Below are positions 12,111 through 23,999 of a DNA stretch of 64,000 nucleotides, one piece after another. Both the position numbers and the translations under genes were made by a program. Each line of letters opens with the position of its first letter. Within the stretch, counting starts at the first letter, position 1. The notes below the pieces were generated by a model. It made no database searches. It had not been told where the DNA came from and worked only from the letters and a program-made list of their open reading frames with translations. The stretch is from Eumeta japonica. Lineage: Eukaryota > Arthropoda > Insecta > Lepidoptera > Psychidae. The stretch is taken from contig BGZK01001036.1 in assembly GCA_005406025.1 (NCBI GenBank), forward strand, positions 124,001-188,000, written 5' to 3'.

Positions 12111-12397
12111 CTAGGTTTTGCTCACTGTTTCGCTTACATGTATAAAAATCCCTTTCTTATGTCGAGCAAATTATCTCTCAATCATGATCACGATCGTAGT
12201 TCAGTTCTCAATTTTAATTCCAGTTTCTTTGCTTTGAGTCTCGCTCTCAATTCCGTTTCTAGACCCACTCTCGATTCTAGTTTCTGTTCATTCCAGTTTC
12301 CGAACACAGTGTCTTTCGGTTCGTATACCTGTTTCGCTCTTGATTCCTTTGTCGGTTCCGTTACCGATTTCTATAGATATCTTGCTTTCGATTCTGA
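12111..12397 (-). mobile_element. Helitron-like 3' end with adjoining degenerate 6-bp-period array
   Basis: Read on the minus strand, the end is ...AAAACCTAG at 12111, with a CG-containing subterminal region like the better end at 35247. Immediately inside it (about 12172-12397) lies a degenerate array of TTCC/ATTC/TCTCGATTC-like words with rough 6-nt periodicity. The same arrangement occurs at 15300 and 35247. The array makes spurious open frames. Confidence 0.45.
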
Positions 12398-12622
12398 TCA
12401 TCCATCCATTCATCTATCCCTTCATACATTCGCCAGTCCATTCGTCTATTTATTCATCTATTCTATCCGGCCATCCATTAATCCACCCATCTATCCATCT
12501 ACCTATTCAACTATGTGGTCATCCGGCCATTAAAATTTTCAATCATTTGACCATCTGTCCATCCGGATATCTACCTATCTGACTATGCATTCCTTTCTCC
12601 ATCCACATATCCATGCATGCAT
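12398..12622 (+). repeat. degenerate (ATCC/ATCT)n microsatellite
   Basis: Tetranucleotide-like words CATCCATCCATTCATCTATC and variants run for about 225 bp with many substitutions. The Ser/Pro/His-rich open frames here are a by-product of the repeat. Confidence 0.85.
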
Positions 12623-13494
12623 CCGAAAATCCGGTGGTGCAGCGCACAAATATATTGACTATATTTGGCGAATGACTACCAAAAAAGAAACGGTTTTATA
12701 ATTATCTCAGACCGCGGTTTCATCGAGACTATAGAGGACTTATAAGCACTTACAAGTCCAGAAAAGGGTCCACTTTATAAGTCTATCTGCATTTATAAGA
12801 TATTTATAGTGGACCAATTAGATACTACTTACGCCAATAGTATTCTTACAATAAAATATATCATATTTCCAAATATTCCTGCAAAGCTTACTATAAATGA
12901 CTTATAATATAAAGTCACATTAACACGCGCTCGAAAAATATTTTATAAGTTTATTTGTGAACAGTCTGGGATGAAACGCAATCAACGTGTTAAAACAGAT
13001 AGATAAGTTACATGAATAGTTTCTATTAATGTCTACCAGAGTAGTTGAATTGCAAATTCCTGCTTTGTTGAATTATAATTTTTCTCATTGTTTATTTGCG
13101 AGGAAACATGATTTTTGTGTGAAATATGTCATGTCTTAGATTTAAATTTTAAGGGGGCTAGTAAAAAATGAATTGTTACGTATTGGAATTCCTTTATCAA
13201 AATTATACAAATCACCTACCATTTTCTCAGCTAGCATTTTGAAATGCCAGATAGTGCTACAGTAGGCATACTTGGTTTTATAACGGCAAGTGTCAAAACC
13301 GAAGAACTCGCCATGATTACCACATTTAGGGTTGAACTATACCATAAAGAAAACGAAAACGAATTTTCATAAACTATACAGTTTTGTTATAGAAATATTT
13401 TAAGGTGTGTTGCTACTAATTGAATTAATAATGCTTTATTAGACTAAACATCATACTGTGTTCATATACCACCAATTGTGATACAGTATGGTTG
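12623..13494. other. no gene seen
   Basis: AT-rich sequence without recognisable genes or repeats. Confidence 0.5.
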
Positions 13495-13860
13495 ACGTAT
13501 TTTGAAAAAAATACGTCAATAATTTTGGCAACAATCGCTCCGGAATTAGTAGAAATTTTGTAAACCCCAGCGCTTAACAAATACGGCAATTATATTAAAT
13601 ATGATCAGATATATACGTTCTTTTGCTGATACACTTTAGTTTATATATATTTATTTCAGTTTAGTTTACACCAGTATTATAGTAATAGACAACTAAATAA
13701 TAACTATTCTGTGCGGAAAACATGGTAAAAGTGTAACAACGTACTTTTTTATCTGTAGTGCATTTCTTTGTAATAACGGCTTCGTAACTCGGTAATGAGT
13801 CGGGTCCGACATAGTTCGAAATGCACTTGCCCAGTTTTTATATTATTTCTTTTGTATGAA
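13495..13860 (-). repeat. interspersed repeat family A, copy 3 (reverse, partial)
   Basis: The reverse complement matches the 5' half of copies 1 and 2: GTGCATTTCTTTGTAATAACGG, GGAAAACATGG, TTTACACCAGTATTATAGTAATAG and ACGTTCTTTTGCTGAT. Confidence 0.65.
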
Positions 13861-14429
13861 CCCTTTAAATCTTTTCTACTTATTTAAATATATTTTCAAG
13901 GTGAGTTGATTGCAAAGAACTACAATCAAAATGGTTAACATAAAATCTTATAAAGGAATATGCAAGACACATTTAAACCAATTTTCACCTATGTTGGTCA
14001 TCTCAAGCAAAACCGGCCTTATAGGAAGTTTGGTGAAGATCGTTCAGAATCAGTTAGACAATAATAAAAATAAAGTTTGTAATAGGCCGAAGACGTTGCT
14101 TTATAAGCGGTTATAATTCTAAATAATCGGAGTAATCACTCCGCAGTTCGATTACATTTGATTTATGCTTTTATAGAGTCTTAAACTTACAATGGCTAGG
14201 AAATGTGATCCTGTAAACGGTCACAAGGTAATATGATAGTAAACATAATTAACAATTATGGTAGTAAACATATTTAAGTAAAAACAGCATTTATTTATGG
14301 TATTAAAAGCGCAGTGGCAAATACTGAAGTCATAGCAGGAGCTTTAAAAGTACACATAGCCTTATAAGATACGTGTTTCAGGATTATTTTGCTTGTTGGG
14401 ACGTGGTGTAGATTTAGTTAGTAAACTTG

Positions 14430-14625
14430 CTGAAAAGGCCCTCGAGTGGCGACCACAAACTGAAAGTTAACGTGCGACGACCTGCCACCAGGGGCACTGG
14501 TGACCTGGTCATGGTTGCAGGCTACCGTTGATCACAATTAGCCGGGCTCATATACGTCAAGGACGTTTTTGATGTAGACCTATATTCAGCAGACGTCCAA
14601 TGGCTGAAATGAACGTTATGACACC
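14430..14625 (+). pseudogene. LINE reverse-transcriptase C-terminal/3' remnant
   Basis: Frameshifted peptide fragments appear in order: EWRPQT, then in another frame VRRPATRGTGDLVMVAG, then a YSADVQW-like end. They resemble the last residues of a common insect LINE polymerase, where a basic RP..TR..DLV.VAG segment precedes the stop. Stops and shifts make it non-functional. The match to the family is from general knowledge. Confidence 0.5.
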
Positions 14626-15300
14626 TCATAATTATCTATTTTGCATATAAAATTATTATTTTTTTAAGTACAAAATCCTGTCAATAACTTTGTTTTAGAT
14701 CTGATGGTGAAGCAGTATTCTTGTAGTCTTTACTTTTATATATTTCGATAGTTCATCTTGATAAAGTACCAAGCTTAATAATAAAACTAAAATAATAAAA
14801 TTAATAAGAAAAATAAAAAAAACAAGTAAATACCAAAGTTAACAAAAAAATATTTAGCTTTTTTCCGAATTCATTTACAAATATTGAAATTAAATACTCA
14901 GGTTTGATAAAATACGTATGTCTTTTTAAGTGATAATATAAATTTTAGCTAGTACAAAATTATTTAGAATGGCTTTAGCACTCTCGGGAATCACCCTTAC
15001 CTATAAAATGTTGCGGGAAAGTATATATTAACAGTGGGGTAAGAAATGCATGGCGCAACAGCTTAGGTTTGTGTGTGGTCTCGACTTTCTGGTCTTGTGA
15101 AAAGTTGTTGCAGCTTTCTGCACGTTCGAAAATAGAATAGTTGCGGAGGAACACTTTAAGAAATTTTTCTATCTAACAAAGCGAAGAACAAACTTCCACT
15201 TCCAAACAAACACGTAATAAAAAAGGCGAAAACGTCGACTATTCCTCCGGTGTATTCAGACGTTCGTAGGCGGGGGCGATTACGGCTACGTTTATACGTA
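14626..15300. other. no gene seen
   Basis: A-rich stretch (about 14640-14960) followed by mixed sequence. Nothing is recognised. Confidence 0.5.
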
Positions 15301-15720
15301 ACCAGCTTGCGTCCACGGTTCCACCCGCGTATAGAGAATGAATTCTTTCATAAAGATAGTATATTTCATTCTCTTTATGCGAATGTATAAGTATATTGAC
15401 TGATTACGATAATAATTAATCATAATCCTAATCGATATCACGTTCTCGATATCAATTCGTAACACTCGATTCCGCACACGATCTTAATTTTAGTAAGTTG
15501 CAGTTCTGATCTCGCTTCCGGTTCCGGTTCAGCTCTCAATTCTGATTTGTTCTTGTCCCGATTTTGGCCACGATCTTTGTTCCAATATTGGTTCCACGGT
15601 CGATTATATTCTTGGTCCCGTTCTCGATTTCGAGCCCATCCGATCTCGGTTCCCGATTCCGCTCTTCGCCTTGTTTGTGTTTAAATTCCATTATCGATCT
15701 CAGTTCCAATTTGTATGACT
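15301..15720 (-). mobile_element. Helitron-like 3' end with degenerate 6-bp-period array
   Basis: On the minus strand the sequence ends ...CGCGGGTGGAACCGTGGACG...AAGCTGG, a diverged form of the terminus at 35212-35247. Inside it (about 15409-15720) is an array of GATTCC/GTTCCCG/TCTCGAT-like hexamers. The Asn/Thr/Gly-rich frame on the minus strand (15536-15742) is generated by this array and is not a gene. Confidence 0.45.
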
Positions 15721-16270
15721 TCGAAGCAAATTCTAGTATCATAATAAAATTTCATATATATTACTTGGAGATAGTGTTGCTGTCCATGAGTGAAAGAATT
15801 TTTAGAATTTGTAATAAAAATATGCACATTAAGCCAAATCGAAATGTCAATAGTGTATTTTATTCAAGGACTTTCTTACTAATGAAGTAATTTTTAGCAT
15901 CTGTTAATAGTTGCTTATTAGTTTAGTAATCTGGTTTAATTTTTCATAAGTCTTCCCATTTGTGACAACAACATATCACCAGTTTCCTAGTAATTGTATG
16001 AATTACAACGCAAAACAACAAAACAAACACTCATTTTTATATGTTACACAACTCCACTTCCTCAACCTAAATGTAACAGATGCATTTCACCATTTCTCAG
16101 TTTTAGTCGTACTTCGCTCCATAAAAAAATTCATACAAAGTTCAACCCCTTTAACTCCGACACAAATCAAATTACACATACATATATACGCACAACTGCA
16201 TAAAAACAAATGAATATGGTCACTAAATAAGTAATGATTGATTTTTTATGGTTATCATACGGCGAGGAAA
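15721..16270. other. no gene seen
   Basis: AT-rich. The open frames at 15962-16213 have low-complexity composition and no motif. Confidence 0.5.
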
Positions 16271-17095
16271 TAACAGCGCATACCATTATTGTAATCACAA
16301 GTTATGGCTGTATACTTATTTTCATCAACATAAGTCAAGCCGTTCTTAAGTTATAGGAGAACACACGACAGAGAGCAGCACTCTGTAACTGCTAGCCACA
16401 ATCACACTAATTTTCATCAAGATCGGTCACGCCATTCTTAAGTTATAAATGAACATATGTACAGATAGACAAACAGACAAACTATCCCATTATTTACGGC
16501 TATCATTTATGTAATTACATGTTTTGACTGTAAAATATTTTTTATTAAAGTTTGTTAAATCTTGTTGTTATAAAAGAAGATGCAGACAGACAATAACTTA
16601 ATTAGTGCGATCACATATTTGACTGTACATAAATTTTTATCAAGATCGGTCAAACTGTTTTTAAGTTATAAAATAATACATAGACGGACTAATATACCGA
16701 CAGACAGACTGACACACAAACAGTATCCTTCGTAATCCAGAAATCATTTGCGCAATAATATGCTTTGACTGTACACTAATTTTCATCGAGATTGGGCAAA
16801 TTTTTCTTAAGTTTTTAATAATCATGCAGACAGATAAACAGACAGACAGTACCCTATCATTTGCGCAGTCACATGCCCTTATACTAAATCAATTTTTATT
16901 ATAATCGGACAAACGCTTTTAAGTTACAAAAAGACATGCAGCCAGACAAATAGATACACAAACAGACGTACATCCTATCATATGCACAATCACATGGACT
17001 TACAGTAAACCAATTTTCATCACGATTGATTAAGCCGTTCTTGAGATTTAGAGAAGACGCAGACAGACGCACAGACAGACAGTCAGATATACATT
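16270..17095 (+). repeat. degenerate tandem array, about 7 units of 90-145 bp
   Basis: Each unit has the order CATTTGCGCA-like word, TCACATG, GACTGTA, TTTTCATCAAGATCGG, TTCTTAAGTTATA, then a CAGACAGACA tract. The TTTTCATC-like landmark recurs near 16318, 16410, 16531, 16630, 16775, 16890 and 17010. The units are strongly diverged. The array abuts the 3' side of the Helitron gene at 17337-18405 and may belong to that element. Confidence 0.65.
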
Positions 17096-17336
17096 TTAAA
17101 AATGGTAGAATTGGGGTTAGTTAGTCATAAAATAAATACCTATCAAGAAATTTTTCAAAAAAATCGGGTGGGGCTGTGCCGGGGCACACGGCCGTTGGTT
17201 TTAACGTGAAACGTCTATGTTAGCGAATCGCTTTTAAAGTAAAAGATTGAAATGAAAACAAGATTGACGCTGTTTTAAGTATTTTAATAAAAAAGAACCG
17301 GTACATAATAGAAACATAAATTACTTATTATTACGA

Positions 17337-17820
17337 TTAATATTCGACAACAATTTTATTTAACATAGGTCTATGATATGTGAAATGAGCAACATACGGC
17401 ATAATGTCAACATTAATATTTCTGGTGAATGTACAATCTATAGTGGTATTGCCTAATGTGATGTTTGTACGTAGTTGAAGCCAAATTCATTCCTCATGCA
17501 CTCAACGAGATAGCTGTTCTGTTGTGGATCGCAATTGAAATCACCGCATAGAACGATTAGAGTCTCCAAGTCTGGCTGAGAGTTCGGTATTAATTTTGTT
17601 AAGTTTGCTGAATATGGCAGGAGTGATTGATAAAGACATTGCTTAACAGCTTCAGCCGACGCCTTAGGATGTATATATACGGCACCGAGGATAAACAGCG
17701 TATGATCTTCGACTTTAACGTCCACCAGGCATATGTCACCAACATTATGTTTTCTCAAGACTGAATTTCGGCATGACTTGTTAGCATTTACGATGATTTT
17801 GCTACAGTTCGTGGAGAAAT
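17337..17820 (-). pseudogene. endonuclease/exonuclease/phosphatase (EEP) domain of a Helitron-type protein, broken
   Basis: The minus-strand frame contains VYIHP, then CGDFN (the EEP metal-binding GDFN motif, about residue 71 of the 101-codon frame). A stop follows at 17453 and a frameshift into DCTFTRNINVDI and FTYHRP, ending at 17337; the final His lies where EEP nucleases carry their catalytic HxP. EEP domains occur at the C-terminus of some animal Helitron proteins as well as in LINEs. Its position directly after a Helitron N-terminal domain on the same strand favours Helitron. Upstream, NCSKIIVNANKSCRNSVL continues the domain in a frame different from the N-terminal part, so the fused gene cannot be translated through. 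Confidence 0.75.
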
Positions 17821-18405
17821 CAATCGAATGCTGATCGGGTCAAGCAGCGGCAGTCCGCTCGGCTTTGGAGGATAACGAAAACCGTTTGAGCGCGACAGCG
17901 TTGGGATTTTATTGGCATCTATCGATTTGCTACAGATACTGCATAAGCGAAATTCCGTCATATTTTCATCGGGGAATTTTGTTTGAAGGAAAGAAATGTC
18001 GCGATGTTTCACTTTCTTTAAGTCTCTTTCGAACCAAAGTCGATTACAAACGCTGCAAGTTAAACCAAACGGATTGGCTTCAAATACCGTTTTGAAGCGT
18101 TTGTCCGCTGAACGCCAATAATTTTGCATTGCTTCACTTCTACTGATATTGATATCTCTCAATTCCGTGGCAGATCCAATAAATATATCGATTGTCTGTT
18201 CATTCGTTACGTCCATAAGTATAGGTATTCCAGTGGTAGAGGTACTCGCGAGGTCGGCGGCAGCAGCTTTGCGACGTTCCCGAAACCGTCTCGCTCGCTC
18301 GGCGCCGGACATTGGGGTATCTGTGCGTAGCCCATAGCCCCCTCTTTGTAACGATAGCCTTGATTTATATATCTGGCTGGCTCTTGCACGAGCTGAGGCC
18401 GACAT
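17788..18405 (-). pseudogene. Helitron N-terminal domain protein, truncated (205 codons)
   Basis: The start is the first ATG (18405). Residues about 33-46 are a basic segment (SGAERARRFRERRK). Two CxxC pairs at about 117-120 (CSVC) and 155-158 (CSIC) could bind zinc. Residues about 170-199 read SRSNGFRYPP...LPLLDPISIRLISPR, the segment that in Helitron helicase proteins precedes the Rep nuclease. The Rep HUH motif and the entire helicase, which should follow, are absent. After LISPR the sequence jumps at about 17810 into the EEP domain out of frame. Helitrons transpose by rolling-circle replication using Rep and helicase, so this copy cannot be autonomous. No intron signals are needed to explain the frame. 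Confidence 0.8.
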
Positions 18406-18990
18406 AGCAAATGTTTATATATTTATTATCACTTTCTGGTTATTTTAAATATAAATACTGTCCAAATTATACTTATTTTTGTATAAATCAATAGGTTTAA
18501 ATAAACTTGACAAACACACAAAAGAATCACCGCGCTATAAGTCGGAGTCACGAGTTACACTGAATAGAAACAAGCGAGAGCGCCGGTTTCGCACAGTTAA
18601 CGCAGTATCCCTCCCCCTCCACCCGCTCGACCCCGACACGAACTCAATGTCATAACAGCGAGCTGACTATTTAAGTGAAATATTCACACCACATTTTTGT
18701 TTCTAAGACTAATAGTTTTTAATTATTAAGGTACGATGATATAGACCTTTTCGTTACGGTCCACTTTTTAAACCTGGTACCCGTATGTTTCGGCGCGATT
18801 TTGAAGACGTTTCATGTCAAAAAAAATGTACAGAGAGACGCCACAGATTTACATAGTAGTATAGATATCATTATGTTGCGAAGTTATTGAAGATTTTCAC
18901 ATTACGTAACACGAGAGTAATTTGTTCCACGTTTTGATGAATATTTTTCAAGTAATAACAAGCGATTAATATTCTATTAGAAATATCAGC
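18406..18990. other. probable Helitron 5' leader, then unassigned DNA
   Basis: Sequence upstream of the Helitron start includes a GC-richer stretch at about 18530-18660. The exact 5' end of the element could not be placed. The remainder has no recognised feature. Confidence 0.3.
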
Positions 18991-18994
18991 GATA

Positions 18995-19250
18995 ACATCA
19001 AATTAATTACGCGGCGCCCGCGCCGACCCGACGCTTTGAGCCGACGCCGCCCGCCCTTGTTGACAGAGGCTGAGCCCGCCGATCGCGCAATATATTTCTT
19101 CTAGCGAAGTTTAATATTTCGGCTTATCCGCCGGCGGCGCGGGCGGCCGATGAATGGGCCGTCTGCAAACTTCGTGGGCCCGAATTAACGATATGAATGC
19201 TCCGTGCACTTGCGCTTTTGGTATTTAAAAGTACACGTATACTCTAAACC
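18995..19250. promoter_or_regulatory. GC-rich island, possible conserved non-coding element
   Basis: Strong GC patches (GCGGCGCCCGCGCCGACCC; CGCCGGCGGCGCGGGCGGCC) surround AT words such as AATATATTTC. Frequent stops exclude coding. Regulatory function is inferred from composition only. Confidence 0.25.
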
Positions 19251-19431
19251 GATGTTTACGTTCTTCGCGAGTTAAGTATTAAATATTACTAGTGGTCACC
19301 CGGTACTCGAAATTCGACCATAAATCATATAATGTACAAATCAGAACAATATTTAGGTGTTTTGTGTCAAAGAGTAGAATCTTTGTTACCATTGAATATA
19401 TGGTATGTAATTTTTTGAATATTGTTTCGCG

Positions 19432-19468
19432 ATATTTAGCTAGGAGCGCGCGCGTCCTAGCTAAATAT
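19432..19468. repeat. perfect 14-bp inverted repeat with alternating GC loop
   Basis: ATATTTAGCTAGGA (19432-19445) and its exact reverse complement (19455-19468) flank the 9-nt loop GCGCGCGCG. Alternating GC is the classic Z-DNA-prone sequence. The structure could be an extruding cruciform or an RNA hairpin. Confidence 0.85.
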
Positions 19469-19469
19469 T

Positions 19470-20150
19470 AGCGTGTGTTGTTCGCCTTAATTCCCGATAA
19501 TACCTGTAACATTTAAAATTTTATATTAGGTACAGCTGAAAAAACGACACACGATAATGACGTAACTGCATACACGCTTGCCGCTAATGTAGATATCATA
19601 ATGTCTGAAAATGCATAGGAAATGATATGCAACAAATATAATGGATTTTTAATGGTGAAAACTATTGTTCAAAGATTGTAAATTATGTACGTTAGGAGCA
19701 CGAAGTATTGCAATGAGACTGTTAAGCAAAAGTGAGGAACTCTTTCCCTTCTTTTCGTCTTTTCTCTCACTTCTTTGCGTGACAACTTAAATCTGGGTTG
19801 CGGCTAAGGATCACTTTGAAAAGTGTAGCGCTCGGCAACGTATGATGAGTCAGAACAGGAGACCCATGTCTGCGTCTCTCACTCAACTATTGATCGGTCT
19901 GCCAGTCAATGCCTAAGGTTTTAGCTTGCAAATGTATTGCAAGTTAACTGTATATTTGTATATATAAATACGATATGTGGAAAGGTAAAAAATAAAATTT
20001 TATTATTAAAATATAAAATTCGAGTGCAGATTCTTTGTATAAATTAATGTTTTAAAATATAATTCTTTATATAAATAAAATGTTTTAAATTATTTATATT
20101 ATTGTCAACCTTCTTCCTACTATACAGATAAGATAATATTCACATTAAAA
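19470..20150. other. no gene seen
   Basis: AT-rich, with a few GC-richer words near 19800-19910. Nothing is recognised. Confidence 0.5.
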
Positions 20151-21085
20151 TGTGTTCATTAAAGTCATTTATGTCATACAAAACTTTCGCCCTTATACCG
20201 ACTTTTCGGCAACCAAATTTTTTTTCCAACTCTACATCTAAGGTGGGGAAAATCTAACTGTTCCCAATTTGTTTTTATGGTATCAGATCTGGTCAATAGC
20301 TACTAAATAAAAAAAAATCTGAAAAATGGTAAACCCTGCAAGCAAAACTTCTCGCTACGATGTTTATTGACGTGTCTTTGAGCAACTTGAGTTTCAAAAT
20401 TTGTCTATAAGTTTTTAAGCTTTTTGAGCCTAAAATTCGAAAGACAGTTGACTCGGTAGGCCATCTCTGAAATCTGTTGCTACTTCTGAGCTCAAAGCAT
20501 TAAAACATATTTTGATATATAAGCTGTAAAAAATAGAACTTTTTGGAGTTCTCTGGGCTTACAAATATAGTTATAACACGTTTTGAGCTCTTCAAATTCA
20601 TAAATCTAAATTTATAAAAGAAAACGCTATTTTTAAACGATGTTATCTTTGTAACCCGCTGTTCGATTTTGACATATTTTGTGGCATTTGATGCAGTTTC
20701 TATGACAAAAAACATGAGTAAGTACTAAACATAATTCCATCAAAAATTTTGCAAGTTATTTTGATTTTAATGTTTCGTCAACTATTATGTCGTTAATTTT
20801 GCAAACAAATCAATTGATTTTAATACGGTTTGCAACGACAGACGATGATTTTTTAAAAAAAGGAGCTGAATAAATTTTATAATTTATTGTACAATAGTCT
20901 AAAAACTATTGTAAAATACACTATTTAAGACACTTTTTTTCCAACGATATCTCTTGAACAAATCGACCGATTTTCATAAAACTTGTGGCGATCGATTCAG
21001 TTGTTTGGAAAAAGAACTGATTAGATATTAGCAACGATCGGTATAGTGTAAAAGATACTTCAAAAAGAAAAATTTTTTTTAAATA
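20150..21085. repeat. possible unclassified interspersed repeat
   Basis: A block with recurring GAGCTC and TTTTTGAGC-like words and a short hairpin (TACAATAGT / ACTATTGTA near 20890-20912). No protein or termini are evident. It looks repeat-like, but I have only one copy in the window. Confidence 0.25.
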
Positions 21086-22369
21086 CTTACATTTGAGATT
21101 TCTCTACACGGCATTGCACACATACATACACACATGTCACACGTAAATGCGCACACGCACACTAATGTTAGTCTTTCTCATTGATGAAAATTTTTTAAAA
21201 TGTTTTGAGTATATTTACTAAATATAAACATATATTTGCAACATTTGGTAACTGTAATTTGGTAACATACTTTCAAATGCATAATATTTAACTAAAGGTT
21301 GTGAATTTTTTTTAAGAAGTGTTAATTTCGGCCAATAATTTATCATAAAAGTATTGATATTTATTTTAATAATTGTGTTTTAAGATGCTTGATGTCGTTT
21401 TTGATTCTGTCTGTGGTGTTTATTACTGACAACTTCGATAACTAGTTCTGTTGCAACGAGCTTAGTATTTACAGGATATCAAAAATACTTAATAGGCAAT
21501 AAAGCGTTACAACAGAGAAGTTTGGTTTACCTTATCTATCTTGAAAAGTAGTTGAGACCCTTAACTCCAAGATGAATAGATATATATGCAATATATATCC
21601 ATTCGCTTTATATGAAATTTTGCCCATGAAATTCAGCGGTTACCCGGTTGGCTTGTGAAGTGTTATAGAGACGGAGACACATACTACGTAGAGGTCGTGT
21701 TTCCGTTGCATTAATTTTACTTTCATTTTCTTGACTATAGAGTGAATAGGGCCTTGCTTGCTTTTACAAATAGCATTAGCTTCTCTTGACAAGCGCAATT
21801 GATTATTCATAATGGTAATCCTGACATCTACGCTAGAGTGAGTGAATGTAAATTTTAATATACAATAATAATTAAACTATAATTTAGTAATATAATTTCG
21901 CGTGTTAGTAAGTTCACGAGATGAAATTGAAAATGGATTATTGAGATTTTCCCAGTAATATATGAAAATTTATTATATGTAAAAAAAATATGTTTAAAAG
22001 ATATAGTGATCGACATAAATTCAAAACCTAAATAAAAATAAACTGTGTTTACGTATTAGTCGACTATACAGTCACAAATTTGTTTAAAGGGCGCATTTGT
22101 TTAAATGTGCGCATGCTCCTATGAATTTACAAGATTCACCGTTATATAAATTTAATAGTATTGTTAAGCAATCCCTAAGTAAAAAAGGTTATTACTCAAT
22201 TTCCGAATATTTAGAAGACAAATATCCTCAGGCATAAGCGCCTTGACTTCTCACCGGGCTGTTTTGTTCATTAAGTCAAGATTTTGAATTTGTTTTGTAT
22301 TTTCAGGCTGAAATTAGAAAAGACCCTTACGTTTCTTGCTCGTCCTTCTTGAGAGAAAACTATCTTCCA
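21086..22369. other. no gene seen
   Basis: Contains a CA-rich stretch near 21115-21165. Otherwise unremarkable AT-rich DNA. Confidence 0.5.
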
Positions 22370-22468
22370 AACGAGCGATAAATTGTAAATACATAAAAAA
22401 TTATGACGTATTTCAAGTGTTATTTTATAACTTATAAAATAAAGACATTGTGAATTTGAATTTGAGGG
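22370..22468 (+). mobile_element. LINE-type 3' tail
   Basis: ATGACGTATTTCAAGTGTTATT, AATAAAG, then a terminal TGAATTTGAATTTGAGG repeat. The tail at 25440-25519 has the same order (TGACGTATTTCAAGTGTAATT, AATAAAG, TTTGATTTTGATTTT). The short terminal TTTGAA/TTTGAT repeats are typical of non-LTR elements that end without a long poly(A). Confidence 0.6.
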
Positions 22469-22689
22469 TTTCGAGGTCCATAGATTTAAAATTAGTCAGT
22501 TTCATATACTCAACAGTCATTTTTATATTTTTTTCTCTTCTTAGTACAATAATAAAAGTTTTAAATAATTTGTTTTTACTAAAGTTTGTAATTAAAGAAA
22601 AAAAAATATTTGTGTAATTCGAAATTACTATAAATTTAATACTTCATAACTTTTAAAAATATTCATTTTCATTTGACGCTTTTTTTTTC

Positions 22690-23000
22690 TTGTTCTATGC
22701 ATATTCATCGTGGAACCATAAGTAAACGCTGGCACAGCCCGCGAAGGAGCCCGTGTCGCTGCGCCGGCGCCGGCCCCTGACCCAGTTCCTGGCGCGTGGT
22801 CGAGCTTCAAACGAAATTGTTTGCCGAAAGTATTACGTGCGACTAACTCAATTTTATGGCTGAATCGAGTTTTCTAGAAAGGAAAATAGGGGAGTCGTGC
22901 CCGCCCGCGCGCCGCCCGGATTGGCTTTTTATTTTTAAAGGCCCCATTGATTCGTCGCTGTACATAACTGTGCAACGATTTTTCGGGCTAACACTCGAAT
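22690..23000. promoter_or_regulatory. GC-rich island
   Basis: GC-rich patches at about 22735-22810 and 22895-22925 in AT-rich DNA. No coding support. Confidence 0.2.
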
Positions 23001-23283
23001 CAGACCTACAAAGTAATGTAAATAAGATATGAGTAGTATAAAAATAAATAGTTTCGGGTATTGTAATTATAGCATAATCTAATAAATACGAAATGATTTT
23101 CTTGTTTATTATCACTCTATCACTCTAAGTAGAACGAACTATGTGTTCATACAATACGTACTTTAATTCAATGTTTCTGCAATACAATTATTTAATTTAT
23201 TTCGTTTATATAACGAGTACCTATATCACGATACTTTTACAAAAGTGCGGTTGACAATTGTATTTTCTTCCCTTTTCTGTTTC

Positions 23284-23311
23284 TATCTCTCACTCTCTCT
23301 CTCTCTCTTTT
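23284..23311 (+). repeat. (CT)n microsatellite
   Basis: A short, nearly pure run of CT dinucleotides. Confidence 0.8.
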
Positions 23312-23999
23312 CTGACTAATAATATACAGAACATGCAGCAAATTAAGGCGGCACCAAAAAAACATACCTATATAGTATCAAATTTTAATAACATGAATTA
23401 CTTTTTATTACAAGTGATGAATTTAAAAAATATATATGATCAAAAAACGAAAAAGATATCCACATCTGCGCAACAATCGGTATAAAAATCCTCTCCAGCC
23501 GCTGCGGAGAGCAGTTCATTGATTAATAATAAATACGCTAATAATAATTAGTAATAAATACACCATGATGTGTGCTAAAGAAATGTAAGACACGCTTTAA
23601 ATTTAGAACTAATTACATAAATTTATAGCAAATCACGTGCGTCCAACGCGAAAGGAGACTTAAGTATAATCCTGTCTCATACGTCACATGTAAAAAAAAA
23701 TAATAAAATAATTTAAAAATATTTCAGAGGAGATAGCATTTTAATGCTGTATAAGTTTTTATGAGTGTAATTCAGAGATACTCTCTTTAATACTTTGTAT
23801 TACATGATTCAGGAATGCTCGAACGTCAAGTCCTCCATGCCAACTCAGCGTAGGTCTGTTTATATTTGACGTTGAGAGAAAGACAAGAAAAGACCTGACA
23901 GACACACACACATTATACTTTTACTACAATTAACGATCTTAATAAGCGTAGCTGGCGACTTCGATCATTTTTAGCATAAAATAAAGTGAGGTGCACATT
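23312..23999. other. no gene seen
   Basis: AT-rich DNA. The open frame at 23258-23485 is Asn/Lys-rich with no recognisable motif. Confidence 0.5.

Noticed and set aside
12105..12582. 142- and 80-codon overlapping frames rich in Ser, Phe, Pro, His
   Set aside because: Generated by the degenerate hexamer array and the (ATCC)n microsatellite; two frames are open at once.
15536..15890. Open frames on both strands
   Set aside because: Product of the degenerate 6-bp array; no start context or domain.
17865..18410. Overlapping plus- and minus-strand frames in the Helitron region
   Set aside because: Shadows of the minus-strand Helitron protein, whose motifs are recognisable.
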